This document shows positions 35,347 through 43,908 of a DNA stretch of 64,000 bases, piece by piece (position 1 is the stretch's first letter; each line of letters begins with the position of its first letter). The notes beneath the pieces were generated by a model. The model saw nothing but the letters and a program-made list of their open reading frames with translations, had not been told where the DNA came from and ran no database searches. The position numbers were made by a program, and so were the translations under genes. Source of the DNA: G963668345 sp965226215 (GTDB taxonomy: Bacteria; Acidobacteriota; Terriglobia; Bryobacterales; UBA6623); assembly GCA_965226215.1 (NCBI GenBank), contig CBDDCH010000002.1, positions 1,488,001-1,552,000 on the forward strand, given 5' to 3'.

Positions 35347-36516
35347 CTAGTCTCGCAGAAACTGCTGGAACACTTCATTCGAGAACATGACTCCGGCAGG
35401 TGTCAGACGCCAGGTGTTGTCTCCGGTTAGCTCCAGCCAGCCGTTCGCCGCCATGGCTTCCAATTGTCGTTCGTAGGCAGCAAACTCGTCGGGGGAAAAG
35501 CGAATCCCCGCCATTTGGCGCAGCCCGGCCATAAGCCGGTCTTCGATCCCGCGGTGTTCGTCGACCTCCGAGATTTGGACCCTTGCACTTTCCCCACTGC
35601 GGCAACGCTCGACGTATTCGACTGGCGAGGAAGCGTTCGCCCAGCGCTTCTTGCCGTCGAAAGAATGGGCGTCGGAACCAAACCCGAGATATGCTTCCAT
35701 GTTCCAATACTTGAGGTTATGGGCCGACTCGTAGCCCGGTTTAGCGAAGTTCGAAATCTCGTAACGGAGGATCGACATCTGCTCTAGACGGTCCACGGCC
35801 GCCGAGTAGAAGTCGGCGGTCTCCTCGTCGCTGGGAACGTCATCAGCCGCGTACCGCTTGCCCCCTCGCCGCAACTCCTCCCCCAGTAGGCTCTCGTCGT
35901 CGACTTCGAGCATGTAAACCGAGACATGTGGCGGTTGGAGTCTCGAAACCCAATCGAGCGAGCTGTGCCAGCTTCGCTTTGTCTGGTGGGGCAGGCCTGC
36001 AATCAAATCAATATTGACGTTCTCGATTCCCTCGCGTTTCAGCAGAGAGATCTCCGCGGCCACAACCTCTGGCGTATGTTTGCGGCCCGTGGCCGCGGCT
36101 TCCCTGGGCACAAACGACTGCACTCCCAGGCTCACCCGGTTGAGTCCCAGCTCGGCCCAGCCGGCGGCTTTTTGCTGAGTCACCGTGGTAGGGCTGGCTT
36201 CGATGGTGGCCTCCCGCCAGTTGACGGCTGGAAGCGCGGCGAGAACGTTGGCCAGCTGGGGGATCTCGAGTAGGCTCGGCGTCCCTCCACCTAGGTAGAG
36301 CGTATCCGGCTCGGAAGGGAATTCAGCTGCTTCGATCTCGGCTATCAGCGTGTCAACGTACGCAGGAACTAGATCTCGAGGGAAGACACCGGATGAAAAG
36401 TTACAGTAGCTACACTTTTGTTGGCAAAAGGGAAACGAAATGTAAACGCCTGCCAAATTGGCCCTTGTAAGATCGGCGGGCCTACTTGGCCCAGCTATGA
36501 GTTTATCAAGAGTCAT
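35347..36516 (-). CDS. hemW: HemW-type radical SAM protein (haem chaperone)
   Basis: A radical SAM protein of the HemW/HemN-like group (389 aa from this start). VYISFPFCQQKCSYCNF contains the Cys-x3-Cys-x2-Cys cluster. LYLGGGTPSLL, NRVSLGVQSF and NVNIDLIAGLPHQT are the usual SAM-site segments, and the C-terminal HemN domain (FSPDEFAAYERQLEAM) is present. HemW binds haem and is probably a haem chaperone, not a coproporphyrinogen oxidase. A TTG at 36456 would give the usual 'MAGVYISFPFC' family start; ATG 36516 and 36543 add 20-29 residues. Divergent from bshC. Confidence 0.9.
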   Translation of the reverse strand: MTLDKLIAGPSRPADLTRANLAGVYISFPFCQQKCSYCNFSSGVFPRDLVPAYVDTLIAEIEAAEFPSEPDTLYLGGGTPSLLEIPQLANVLAALPAVNWREATIEASPTTVTQQKAAGWAELGLNRVSLGVQSFVPREAAATGRKHTPEVVAAEISLLKREGIENVNIDLIAGLPHQTKRSWHSSLDWVSRLQPPHVSVYMLEVDDESLLGEELRRGGKRYAADDVPSDEETADFYSAAVDRLEQMSILRYEISNFAKPGYESAHNLKYWNMEAYLGFGSDAHSFDGKKRWANASSPVEYVERCRSGESARVQISEVDEHRGIEDRLMAGLRQMAGIRFSPDEFAAYERQLEAMAANGWLELTGDNTWRLTPAGVMFSNEVFQQFLRD

Positions 36517-36768
36517 CGCGGCGACCGGGCGCGAGTGTCTCACCAGGTTGACGGACCCGCCTCGGGCGGTTGGGCAGCTTCAGCCCGAACTAAGGTCGGG
36601 CTCCACTGGTTCGGAGACGCCCTCACCCACTGCCCGACAGGTGTTCTGCTATCCTGATTTCGAGAGGCCGTTTTCCACTTTGCGCGGTCGTCGATACCGC
36701 GCAGCGGCTGACATTCCAGGTCGCTTCCCCGCAATCGGCAGTACTGAAAGATAAGGAAAGGCGTTGTC

Positions 36769-38379
36769 TTGAGCAGTATCAACGGCATTTGTGTCAGGCA
36801 CACGGACCTGCCCTCTTCGACCCCTTTATTCACCGATTTTCTTTACGACTTTGAACGGGTCGCCCCTTATTACGGGTATCCGCCTCAGCCGTCCGCGGTC
36901 CCCTCGGCGGCCAGCGGAGTTCAGATCGACCCGAAACATCGCCAGGCGCTAGTCGAGGCGCTCCGTGAGCAAAACTGCGAGGCTGGGCCGGCGACGTCCA
37001 CTCATCTCGACATGCTGGACCGCGAGGGGACGGTTGTCGTCGTAGCCGGCCAGCAAGTGGGCCTCTACGGAGGACCAATCTTTGCGGTCCTCAAGGCGCT
37101 GAGCGCGATTCGCCTAGCTGAGCAACTCCGATCGGAAGGACTTCCGGCCGTGCCTGTTTTCTGGCTCGCCACCGAGGATCACGACCTAGCCGAAGTCGAT
37201 CATGTTTGGGTCTTCGACCATCAGAAGCAGCCGATCCGCCTCCAGGCTTCTGCCCAGGCCGGCTCGCACCAGCCAGTGGGCGGTGTCAAGGTTGCAGACG
37301 GCGCCGTAGAGTCTCTCAAGGCGGCCCTAGCGGACGCTCCCTACGCGAAGAACGCTTTGGATCTCGCCACGAGCGCCTACCAGGACGGGTCAAGCTTAGG
37401 TGCGAGTTTCGCTGCGCTGTTTCGCAGTCTGTTCGATCGCTACGGCCTGATCCTGATCGATCCGATGCACTCAGGAATCCGCCGGGTGGCGGCGCCTGTG
37501 TTTGCGAAGGCCATCGAGCAGAACCTCGAGCTGGACGCTGCCCTCGTCGAACGCAGCCGTGCCCTTGAAGCCGCCGGTTACCATGCCCAGGTTCAGGTTA
37601 GTGACGAAACGGCACTGGTGTTTCTCATCGATGAAAAGCAGCGTCGGGTCTTGCGACGGACGGACGCCGGCTATTCCGACGGCAGCAGCTCTTATTCCGT
37701 GCCGGAGTTGCTGGGTCGATTGAAGGAGCGCCCGGAAGATTTCTCCCCGAGCGCGTTGCTGCGCCCGGTCGTTCAGGATTTCATCCTGCCCACGGCCGCC
37801 TATGTGGCTGGGCCGACCGAGCTCTGTTACCTGGCGCAAGCCCAAGTTCTCTACACCCGGCTGCTTGGCCGCATGCCGGTAGTCCTGCCTCGGGCTTCGT
37901 TCACGGTGTTGGATTCGGATGCGCATGACTTTCTGCAGCGACACAAACTGAGCGTGACCGACTGCTTTGAGGGTCCAGAGACTTTGCGCAAGCGCGTGGG
38001 TGAAAAGCTTATTCCTTCAGTACTCGATACGGCCTTCAAGCGGGGTGAGGCCGGGATTGAAAGCTCGATCCACGCCATCGACGAAAGCCTCGCGGCATTC
38101 GATTCCACCCTTAGCTCAGCCCTTACCACGGCGCGGAGCAAGATGCTCTACCAGTTGGGGAAGATTCGCGGCAAGGCGGCGCGCGAAAGTCTTCGCCGGA
38201 ATGGGGAAGTCCAGCATGAGATCGAGGCCTTGTCGAATCTGGTCTATCCAAATAAGACCCAGCAGGAACGAGTCTATTCGGTCCTCGCTTTCCTTGCCCA
38301 CCACGGGCCTGATTTCATCGAACGACTATACGGGGCGATCAGTCCCGATTGTCACGACCATCAGGTGCTGGTGTTATAG
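36769..38379 (+). CDS. bshC: Bacillithiol synthase BshC
   Basis: A 536-aa protein of the BshC family, proposed to add cysteine to GlcN-malate in the last step of bacillithiol synthesis. Conserved parts are LFTDFLYDFERVAPYY, VVVVAGQQVGLYGGPIFAVLKA (nucleotide-like loop), VPVFWLATEDHDLAEV, GLILIDP and AAYVAGPTELCYLAQ. A coiled coil follows (~430-500). The presence of BshC suggests bacillithiol is the main low-molecular-weight thiol. bshA and bshB are not in this window. The GTG/TTG context around 36769 is uncertain by a few codons. Confidence 0.9.
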   Translation: MSSINGICVRHTDLPSSTPLFTDFLYDFERVAPYYGYPPQPSAVPSAASGVQIDPKHRQALVEALREQNCEAGPATSTHLDMLDREGTVVVVAGQQVGLYGGPIFAVLKALSAIRLAEQLRSEGLPAVPVFWLATEDHDLAEVDHVWVFDHQKQPIRLQASAQAGSHQPVGGVKVADGAVESLKAALADAPYAKNALDLATSAYQDGSSLGASFAALFRSLFDRYGLILIDPMHSGIRRVAAPVFAKAIEQNLELDAALVERSRALEAAGYHAQVQVSDETALVFLIDEKQRRVLRRTDAGYSDGSSSYSVPELLGRLKERPEDFSPSALLRPVVQDFILPTAAYVAGPTELCYLAQAQVLYTRLLGRMPVVLPRASFTVLDSDAHDFLQRHKLSVTDCFEGPETLRKRVGEKLIPSVLDTAFKRGEAGIESSIHAIDESLAAFDSTLSSALTTARSKMLYQLGKIRGKAARESLRRNGEVQHEIEALSNLVYPNKTQQERVYSVLAFLAHHGPDFIERLYGAISPDCHDHQVLVL

Positions 38380-38454
38380 GGACCCCGTTGTATACCAAGC
38401 GCTGCGGTGAAACGGCGGTCGTGCGGACAGTAAGCTTGGGCTAGCTCCAATGGC

Positions 38455-38614
38455 AAGCCTACAGGCAGGATTGCCTGTGCTACCACAGAGGCCACGGGCG
38501 CAATCGCTCCCGTGCTGCGTCAAGACCACAGACTGGATTGCCTGTGCTCCCGACAAGGCCAACAGGCTGCTATGGCGTGCTTCGACCCTTAGCTTGGCGA
38601 GAAAAGCGGGCTAA
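38455..38614. repeat. Palindrome-rich spacer with a repeat terminus
   Basis: It contains ACAGGCA-GGAT-TGCCTGT, CACGGG-n-CCCGTG and another GATTGCCTGTGCT. It ends in GCGGGCTAA (38606-38614), the right end of the 59934-60097 family. The stop codon of the leftward TPR gene lies inside that terminus. Confidence 0.5.
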
Positions 38615-39342
38615 CCCGTTTCTTTCAGAAAGGCCTTAGCCCGTCGGAACCAAGGCCGCTCCTGACGTCGCAGGTAACGAGGGAGCGTGGCTTTCTTGGC
38701 GAGGATTTCTTCCATCATCTGTCGTGCCTTTTCGATCTCCCCTCGCTGGGCCAGCAGCCGCCCATAGCTGAAGTAGGCACGCGAGACGGTCGTTCGTCCC
38801 AGGATGGCTTCGTAGGCCTGAAGAGCTTCATCGACCCGGTCGGTGGCTTCGTAGGCCTCAGCCAGCGACAGATGGGCGCCGTAGATGCTGTAGGAAGGAT
38901 CCGCTTGGACCACTCCTTCCAGATCGGCGATGGCGTTGGCAACCTGTCCGCTTTCAAGGTAGCTGCGCCCGCGACCATAAAGACTCTCGGGGTCTTCCGG
39001 GTCCAGCTGCAAGGCGCGGCCAAACAGGTCGATCGCTTCGGCGTGTCGTCCCTCGATGGCGTGGATCTCGGCCAGCCCGGTTAGCGCTTCGTGAGAAGGG
39101 CTCTCCACCACGAGCTTTTCCAGCCACTGTCGGCGGCGCTTGCGCTCAAACCGGCGAATGACCGGCGGCTTGACGCGCAGGTCGGGTATCACCTCGATCA
39201 CAAAATAGACCGCGGCTCCCAACGGACCCAAGAAAAGGATCACGAAGAACCAATACCCTTCCGGGCGTCGGCGGAAAAAGTGAATCAGCATCAGGAGCTG
39301 AAAAATGAAAGACCAGCTCCAGTAGCCGTGCCAGAAGAACAT
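38611..39342 (-). CDS. Membrane-anchored TPR protein
   Basis: A 243-aa protein with two N-terminal transmembrane helices (about 8-22 and 30-50; the segment LIHFFRRRPEGYWFFVILFLGP resembles phospholipase-D-nuclease-like N-terminal anchors). A basic linker follows, then about four TPR units (HEALTGLAEIHAIEGRHAEAIDLF; ESLYGRGRSYLESGQVANAIADL; HLSLAEAYEATDRVDEALQAY; YFSYGRLLAQRGEIEKARQMM). It probably scaffolds other proteins at the inner face of the membrane. Partner unknown; it stands alone between bshC and an insertion sequence. Confidence 0.7.
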   Translation of the reverse strand: MFFWHGYWSWSFIFQLLMLIHFFRRRPEGYWFFVILFLGPLGAAVYFVIEVIPDLRVKPPVIRRFERKRRRQWLEKLVVESPSHEALTGLAEIHAIEGRHAEAIDLFGRALQLDPEDPESLYGRGRSYLESGQVANAIADLEGVVQADPSYSIYGAHLSLAEAYEATDRVDEALQAYEAILGRTTVSRAYFSYGRLLAQRGEIEKARQMMEEILAKKATLPRYLRRQERPWFRRAKAFLKETG

Positions 39343-39699
39343 GAACAGTTAGTCCATTGGGGAGGACAGCTTCGCTATAGTTTACTCGTTTCCTGACGGT
39401 GAGACGGGCCAGTGGCCTGTCTCGAGAGAGACGGACGTTGGTGTCGCCACGTACGGCCACCGCAGCATTTTCTCATCGAAGGATGAGCCTGAAGACGGGG
39501 GTTGGGGCTTTTTGAGTCGCTGGGGCTCCTTTCGGGCTTTTTGATTTTGAGTTTTGGGAAGGGGAGAATCGTCGTCGGGGTTGTGGGATTGTGGGAATCG
39601 CGGAGCGATTTCCAAGGGCGGTGGGAAACGAAGGGAAACCTGGTTTTGGTTTTCCTAGTTTTCCATCGCCCGTCATTTCCACAGCCCTCTTCCTGTTGT

Positions 39700-40944
39700 T
39701 CAGCACGGCGTGTTCGCGGAACGGAAACTGGCAAACAGCTTCTGCTTGGCTCGCTGCATCCGGCGGGCCGCCGCCGTGTCGCTTTCGGCCTGGGCAATGC
39801 GGCCCAGAGCCTCCAGCCTCTGCCCTGGCTTGAGATAGCTGGCGGCCTCGGGCAACTTCTCGAAAGATTCCCAAGGCGTCTGGTAGTGGCGGTACACCCG
39901 CTTCTGCTTGCCTTTGGCGTCGGTCTTGATCTCGGGCTGTCCGCAGGGCCGGTGGAAGTTCAAATAGGGATTGAAGTGCTGTTGGTAGAAGCGCTGGATG
40001 CGCCCCGCGTGCGGCGCCGCGATGTACGTATATCCCATGTGTTTGCGGATCACCGCGCCGTTTTTCGATTCCACCAAGCCGTTGTCGTTGGAGTGCCGCG
40101 GACGCGACTTGGTCTGTTCGATCAGCAGCTTGTTCAATAGCTTCTCCACCGTGCGATTGAGGAACTCGCTGCCGTTGTCGGAATGGAAGCCGCGGATACG
40201 AAAGGGAAACTGCTCGATCATGGCTTTCAGCAACGGCTCCAGCCAGGCTTCACTGATCGCGGGCGTGGCGCCGACCACTTGCCACTGGGTGACTTCATCC
40301 ACGGCATTGATGTGGTAGACGCCCTTGACGCCATCGCGATCCCCTTGATGCACCGTATCCACTCGCAGAAAGCCGGGTTGGCCTTGCGGGTCGGGCCGGC
40401 GCCGCTCGCCGATCGACACCGCCGTGGGCCGGGTCTTGGTGAAATGCAGCCGCCGCTGGCGGTAGGCTCTGCGCCGCCGCAGGCGATAGATCTGGGCCAC
40501 CGAGATCCCCGCCAGCCGCTCGTATTCGCGCCGCTGGTACTGCTGGTATTCCCGCTCGAGGATCTTGCGCGTGGCCGGGCCGCTGAGGGTTTCGTGGGCC
40601 TCGTCCACCGCCGCCAGCAGTTCGACGTCGGCGGGCGTGTACTTGCGGGCAAAGCGATGCCGCCGGTAGCGGGCGGGTTGGAGTTCTCCGCCCTGCCGGT
40701 ACTGCTGGATCAGCCGCGTGATTTGCGCCCGGCTCAGTCCGGTCATCTTGACCAGATACTGCCGCAGCAGCCCTTTGTCGGCGCGGTTCTGGCGGCTGTA
40801 GCCGTGCTGGCGAAGCGTGCGCGCCACCCACGTGTAGATCTCGGCCCGCCCTTTGCCTTTGAATCGAATCTCCTCGCTGGAGTGGAGAAACTGCTGGATC
40901 TGTTGCAGGTTCAGCTTGCTGGTGTTTTGCACTTGGATAGTCAA
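39700..40944 (-). CDS. DDE integrase-core (rve) transposase
   Basis: A 414-aa transposase. The N-terminal helix-turn-helix region (LVKMTGLSRAQITRLIQQY; GISVAQIYRLRRRRAYR) is followed by an rve catalytic core with FLRVDTVHQGD, FHSDNGSEFLN and HSNDNGLVESKNG supplying the D-D-E triad. The tail YQTPWESFEKLPEAASYLKPG is followed by a lysine/arginine-rich end. The overall plan is IS481/ISNCY-like, but the family is not certain. All catalytic residues are present, so the element may be active. Confidence 0.85.
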   Translation of the reverse strand: MTIQVQNTSKLNLQQIQQFLHSSEEIRFKGKGRAEIYTWVARTLRQHGYSRQNRADKGLLRQYLVKMTGLSRAQITRLIQQYRQGGELQPARYRRHRFARKYTPADVELLAAVDEAHETLSGPATRKILEREYQQYQRREYERLAGISVAQIYRLRRRRAYRQRRLHFTKTRPTAVSIGERRRPDPQGQPGFLRVDTVHQGDRDGVKGVYHINAVDEVTQWQVVGATPAISEAWLEPLLKAMIEQFPFRIRGFHSDNGSEFLNRTVEKLLNKLLIEQTKSRPRHSNDNGLVESKNGAVIRKHMGYTYIAAPHAGRIQRFYQQHFNPYLNFHRPCGQPEIKTDAKGKQKRVYRHYQTPWESFEKLPEAASYLKPGQRLEALGRIAQAESDTAAARRMQRAKQKLFASFRSANTPC

Positions 40945-40961
40945 TTCCCAGCATGCCCACT

Positions 40962-41030
40962 CCCCGATCCTTCAGGCTCATCTTGTGTGAGAAACAAACT
41001 CCTCGTTCAGACTCATCTTGCATGAGACAA
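40962..41030. repeat. Doubled right-end inverted repeats of the IS
   Basis: An inner copy (40962-40995) and an outer copy (41001-41030) of the same ~25-bp motif stand in the same orientation; the left end shows only one. They may be paired transposase binding sites or the scar of a nested insertion. Confidence 0.6.
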
Positions 41031-41104
41031 GACTACCGCTTGACCCAGGGCCGGTTCGAACCTCAGAATACAAGTGTCGGCCCAGCGTCGGATTTGAGGA
41101 AAAG

Positions 41105-41536
41105 ATGGCACCCGCTTATCGGCTTTTGCTACTCGTGCTTGTGGCCACGCTCGTCCTGCAGGCACAGAAAACATCCACGACCTCTTCGGGTGCCAAGATC
41201 CGCCGGGACATAGACTATAAAGGCGGGCCCGAGGTCCCGCTGAACAAACCAGAGTCGGTGCTCAAAGTCCTCAAGGTCAAGGGCACTCTTGAAGGGATAG
41301 ATCTCAAGAAACGCACCGTCACGATCCGTCCCGCAAAGCGAGATACCGGTCTCGAACTCGGGTTCCCCCAGCCGGCGGGACGCGAGCAGATCAAAGTCTC
41401 GAAGAAAGCGGCCAAGATTCTGGGGATGAAAAAGCTAACACTCGAAGAGCTTAAGGCGGGTTCGAAGGTGCGGCTCCAGTACTACCCAGCACTGGACCAA
41501 CTCATGGAGCTAATCATCGAGAAGCCGATCTCCTGA
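41105..41536 (+). CDS. Secreted protein of unknown function
   Basis: A 143-aa protein with a signal peptide (APAYRLLLLVLVATLVLQAQ, cleavage after AQA or nearby). The mature domain reads as a short beta-rich fold: VLKVKGTLEGIDLKKRTVTIRP, then REQIKVSKKAAKILGMKKLTLEELKAGSKVRLQYYP. That pattern resembles small OB-like or 'DUF5666-type' periplasmic domains, but no family is firmly recognised. ATG 41105 gives a clean signal peptide; the longer reading from 41018 would start inside the IS end. The IS may have cut it off from its promoter. Confidence 0.7.
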   Translation: MAPAYRLLLLVLVATLVLQAQKTSTTSSGAKIRRDIDYKGGPEVPLNKPESVLKVLKVKGTLEGIDLKKRTVTIRPAKRDTGLELGFPQPAGREQIKVSKKAAKILGMKKLTLEELKAGSKVRLQYYPALDQLMELIIEKPIS

Positions 41537-41570
41537 GCCGAGCGAGGGAAGTGGGGGATAGCCGGAAACC

Positions 41571-42011
41571 CTAATTGGGCTTGCCCGACCCACCGGCTTG
41601 ACCGAAGTCATCGGCGATCCGCTTCCTGCCGGCGAAACCATCCTGGATGCGATGCCAGTATTCGATCCGGGGTTCTCCTAGCTTCCAACACAGATAGACT
41701 TCTTCGTTCTCCAACAGGGCCGGAAAGTCAATCAGCCCCGTGTCTAGGTCCTTGACGAGCGCTCCCGATTCCTCGATATTGCGCGCCGCCCCTTGCAGTC
41801 GCTCGACGGCTTGGTGTCTTACGAGTTTACGCTTCGCCACCGAGGTAGGGTCGATCTCGACTCCGCCCAGCGCATTGATTCGGGCGCTCAGCGAGCGCAG
41901 CTCACGTTCGACCTCGACCGCCTCTTTTTTAGCTTCGATGGCCTGTTGAAGCCACTCACGAAGTCTCGGAATGAGGTCGTCGGCTTCCTGTAAAGTAAAG
42001 AATTTTCCCAT
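41571..42011 (-). CDS. DUF2203-family protein
   Basis: A 146-aa protein matching DUF2203: FFTLQEADDLIPRLREWLQQA at the N-terminus, a central helical hairpin (VEVERELRSLSARINALGG), then GALVKDLDTGLIDFPALLENEEVYLCWKLGEPRIEYWH at the C-terminus. Members are small cytoplasmic proteins of unknown function, common in Acidobacteria, Actinobacteria and Firmicutes. The ~20-residue tail after YWHRIQDG is not conserved. Confidence 0.82.
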   Translation of the reverse strand: MGKFFTLQEADDLIPRLREWLQQAIEAKKEAVEVERELRSLSARINALGGVEIDPTSVAKRKLVRHQAVERLQGAARNIEESGALVKDLDTGLIDFPALLENEEVYLCWKLGEPRIEYWHRIQDGFAGRKRIADDFGQAGGSGKPN

Positions 42012-42157
42012 CAGTGTTGACGCGGGGCCGGTCTTGACCGAGCGGTTCGTTGCGCTTGCACGGCGCGGCGTAAGGACGCGAACGGAAACCGAAGCGCGAA
42101 TGAGCGAGAAGACGCCCGCCTTGCCTCCCTCCAGAACAAAGGGCCGGATGGAACGTG

Positions 42158-42667
42158 CTAGATGCCCATCACTTGCACCGAGATGGAACGGTTCCGCGGG
42201 CCGTCGAGTTCGGCCAGAATAATGCTTTGCCAGGTCCCCAGCAGTACTTTTGCATTGCGCACTTGAAGCGAGACGAACTGGCCCAGAAACAGCCCCCGCA
42301 GGTGAGAAACGGCGTTCTTGCGCTCACAGTCGGAGTAGGCCGGGTCGTCGTGCCGCCACGAAGTATTCCGCCCTACGAATTGCTCGAGCAAGGTCCGAAT
42401 GTCGTGCAGCAATGCATCCTGCCACTCGTTGATGAACAAACAGGCTGTGGTGTGCAGGGACTGCAGGTGAACCGTGCCGTTTCGGACGCCGCTTTTGCGC
42501 ACGATCTCGTTGATCCGGTCGGTTGCATTGATCAGCTCGAACTTCTCGTTCGTAATCCAGTCGACGATTCGCACGAAAGTCTTGACACCCGGCACACCTG
42601 CCGGCTGCTGAGGTTTGACAGGATCGGTTTTCACGGCTTGGGGTTGTAGGCTTGCCTTGGCGCTCAT
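42158..42667 (-). CDS. YjbQ/UPF0047 family protein
   Basis: A 169-aa protein with the YjbQ (UPF0047) pattern: FELINATDRINEIVRKSGVRNGTVHLQSLHTTACLFINE, LLEQFV…YSDCERKNAVSHLRGLFLGQFVSLQV and LLGTWQSIILAELDGPRNRSISVQVMG. Conserved histidines and Glu suggest a metal or phosphate site. Some members replace thiamine-phosphate synthase at low level. MSAKASLQ (42667) is used as the start, since upstream residues are not family-like. Confidence 0.85.
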   Translation of the reverse strand: MSAKASLQPQAVKTDPVKPQQPAGVPGVKTFVRIVDWITNEKFELINATDRINEIVRKSGVRNGTVHLQSLHTTACLFINEWQDALLHDIRTLLEQFVGRNTSWRHDDPAYSDCERKNAVSHLRGLFLGQFVSLQVRNAKVLLGTWQSIILAELDGPRNRSISVQVMGI

Positions 42668-42974
42668 GTTAGATTCAACCTCCCAGACTTGGGACTTCGG
42701 GGAAAGCCTTAGATATGGTTGTCGAAAAGTGTCTGCATGGCCGTCGGGCAGCGTGCTCTTAACCTGTACGCTCCGTTGACACCGGCTGAATCGTATTATA
42801 CCAGGGGTTGTGCGTCGCCAAATGAAGGGTGCGGGCCTTCCACATCGCAGCCTGGCCTTCAACGGTAAAACTCGCCAGGCGGTACGAAGCAGTGGGCCAC
42901 GGACTCTGACGACGGCCACGTGTCGGACGAGCGCATTGTTCGCTGCCGCATTCGCCCGAAAGATCGCGTATGAA

Positions 42975-43126
42975 GCCGGCAGGATTGCCGGCCGCTACTC
43001 AAAACTATTGAGGCTCGTAAAATACAGTGACTTTGGAACACGGGCACAGCATGCTGTGCCCCTACAGTCTGAACACGGGCCCTGTCACCATAATTCGCGA
43101 AACTAGGACCGCCAAGAGCGGCGGTC
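42975..43126. repeat. Three unrelated palindromes in an intergenic region
   Basis: GCCGGC-AGGATT-GCCGGC (42975-42992), GGGCACAGCATGCTGTGCCC (43042-43061, a core of the MITE family without its ends) and GACCGC-n8-GCGGTC (43107-43126). The whole stretch 42668-43173, upstream of yjbQ and downstream of fabG, has no supportable gene. Confidence 0.55.
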
Positions 43127-43173
43127 GTTACCGGTGCCGGCCAGCCCTTTCCATAAGTAGCCGGGGACGATCT

Positions 43174-43908
43174 TTACATATACATGCCGCCGTTCACGTT
43201 GAGAACGTGCCCGGTGATGTAGCCCGCTTCTTCACCGGCGAGGAACCGAACCGCGTGCGCTACATCGGTGGCTTCTCCGATCCGGCGGAGGGGAACTGAC
43301 GCCAGGATCTTCTCGCGTACTTTTTCGTCGAGAGACTCCGTCATGGCGGTCTGGATGAATCCGGGCGCCACGGCGTTGACGGTAATGCTCCGGGAGGCAA
43401 GCTCTTGGGCGAGAGCCTTCGTCAATCCGATCAGTCCGGCTTTTGAGGCCACATAGTTGGCTTGACCGGGGTTGCCGGCCTGTCCGACCACAGACGAGAT
43501 GTTGATGATGCGGCCCCATCGTCCTCGCACCATCGCGGGCAGAACCGCCTGAATGCAGAGGAAACTTCCGGTGAGATTGGTCTCGATCACCTGTTGCCAG
43601 TTTTCAGACGACATGCGTAAGGCCAGCCCGTCCCGGGTCATGCCGGCGTTGTTCACCAGGATGTGAATGCCGCCTGAGATCTCCCGGGCTTTAGCAAAGG
43701 CCTGTTGAATCGACTCAGCCGATGCGATGTCGAGGGGCACGGCGTCAGCCCGCCCGCCTTGGGAGCGAATCTCTTCCACCAGCTCATTTAGCTTGTCTTG
43801 CTGTCTCGCGCCGACAACCACCCGAGCGCCCGCCTCGGCCAGCTCCAAGGCGCAAGCGCGGCCGATGCCTTGGCTGGCTCCGGTGACAAATGCAACCCGA
43901 TCTTTCAT
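43174..43908 (-). CDS. fabG: 3-oxoacyl-[ACP] reductase
   Basis: A 244-aa short-chain dehydrogenase reducing 3-oxoacyl-ACP with NADPH in fatty-acid elongation. The cofactor loop is VTGASQGIGRACALELA, NNAGMTRDGL carries the structural Asn, IINISSVVGQAGNPGQANYVASKAG holds the Ser-Tyr-Lys catalytic set, and the C-terminus is GYITGHVLNVNGGMYM. It overlaps the fabD stop by 4 bp, so the two are co-translated. Acyl carrier protein and FabF genes are not downstream; fabG is the last gene of this pair. Confidence 0.93.
   Translation of the reverse strand: MKDRVAFVTGASQGIGRACALELAEAGARVVVGARQQDKLNELVEEIRSQGGRADAVPLDIASAESIQQAFAKAREISGGIHILVNNAGMTRDGLALRMSSENWQQVIETNLTGSFLCIQAVLPAMVRGRWGRIINISSVVGQAGNPGQANYVASKAGLIGLTKALAQELASRSITVNAVAPGFIQTAMTESLDEKVREKILASVPLRRIGEATDVAHAVRFLAGEEAGYITGHVLNVNGGMYM

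Larger units (their letters stand above)
39469..41030 (-). mobile_element. Complete insertion sequence with integrase-core transposase
   Basis: The ~1.56-kb element has a left end at 39469-39500 (CTCATCGAAGGATGAGCCTG) and an inverted counterpart at 40962-40995 (in reverse CTCACACAAGATGAGCCTGA). A second, outer copy lies at 41001-41030 (in reverse CTCATGCAAGATGAGTCTGA). The transposase is intact. The exact outer boundary and target duplication cannot be fixed by eye. The ~230 bp between the left end and the transposase stop is non-coding. It sits ~75 bp upstream of a secreted-protein gene and so separates that gene from its original promoter. Confidence 0.75.
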
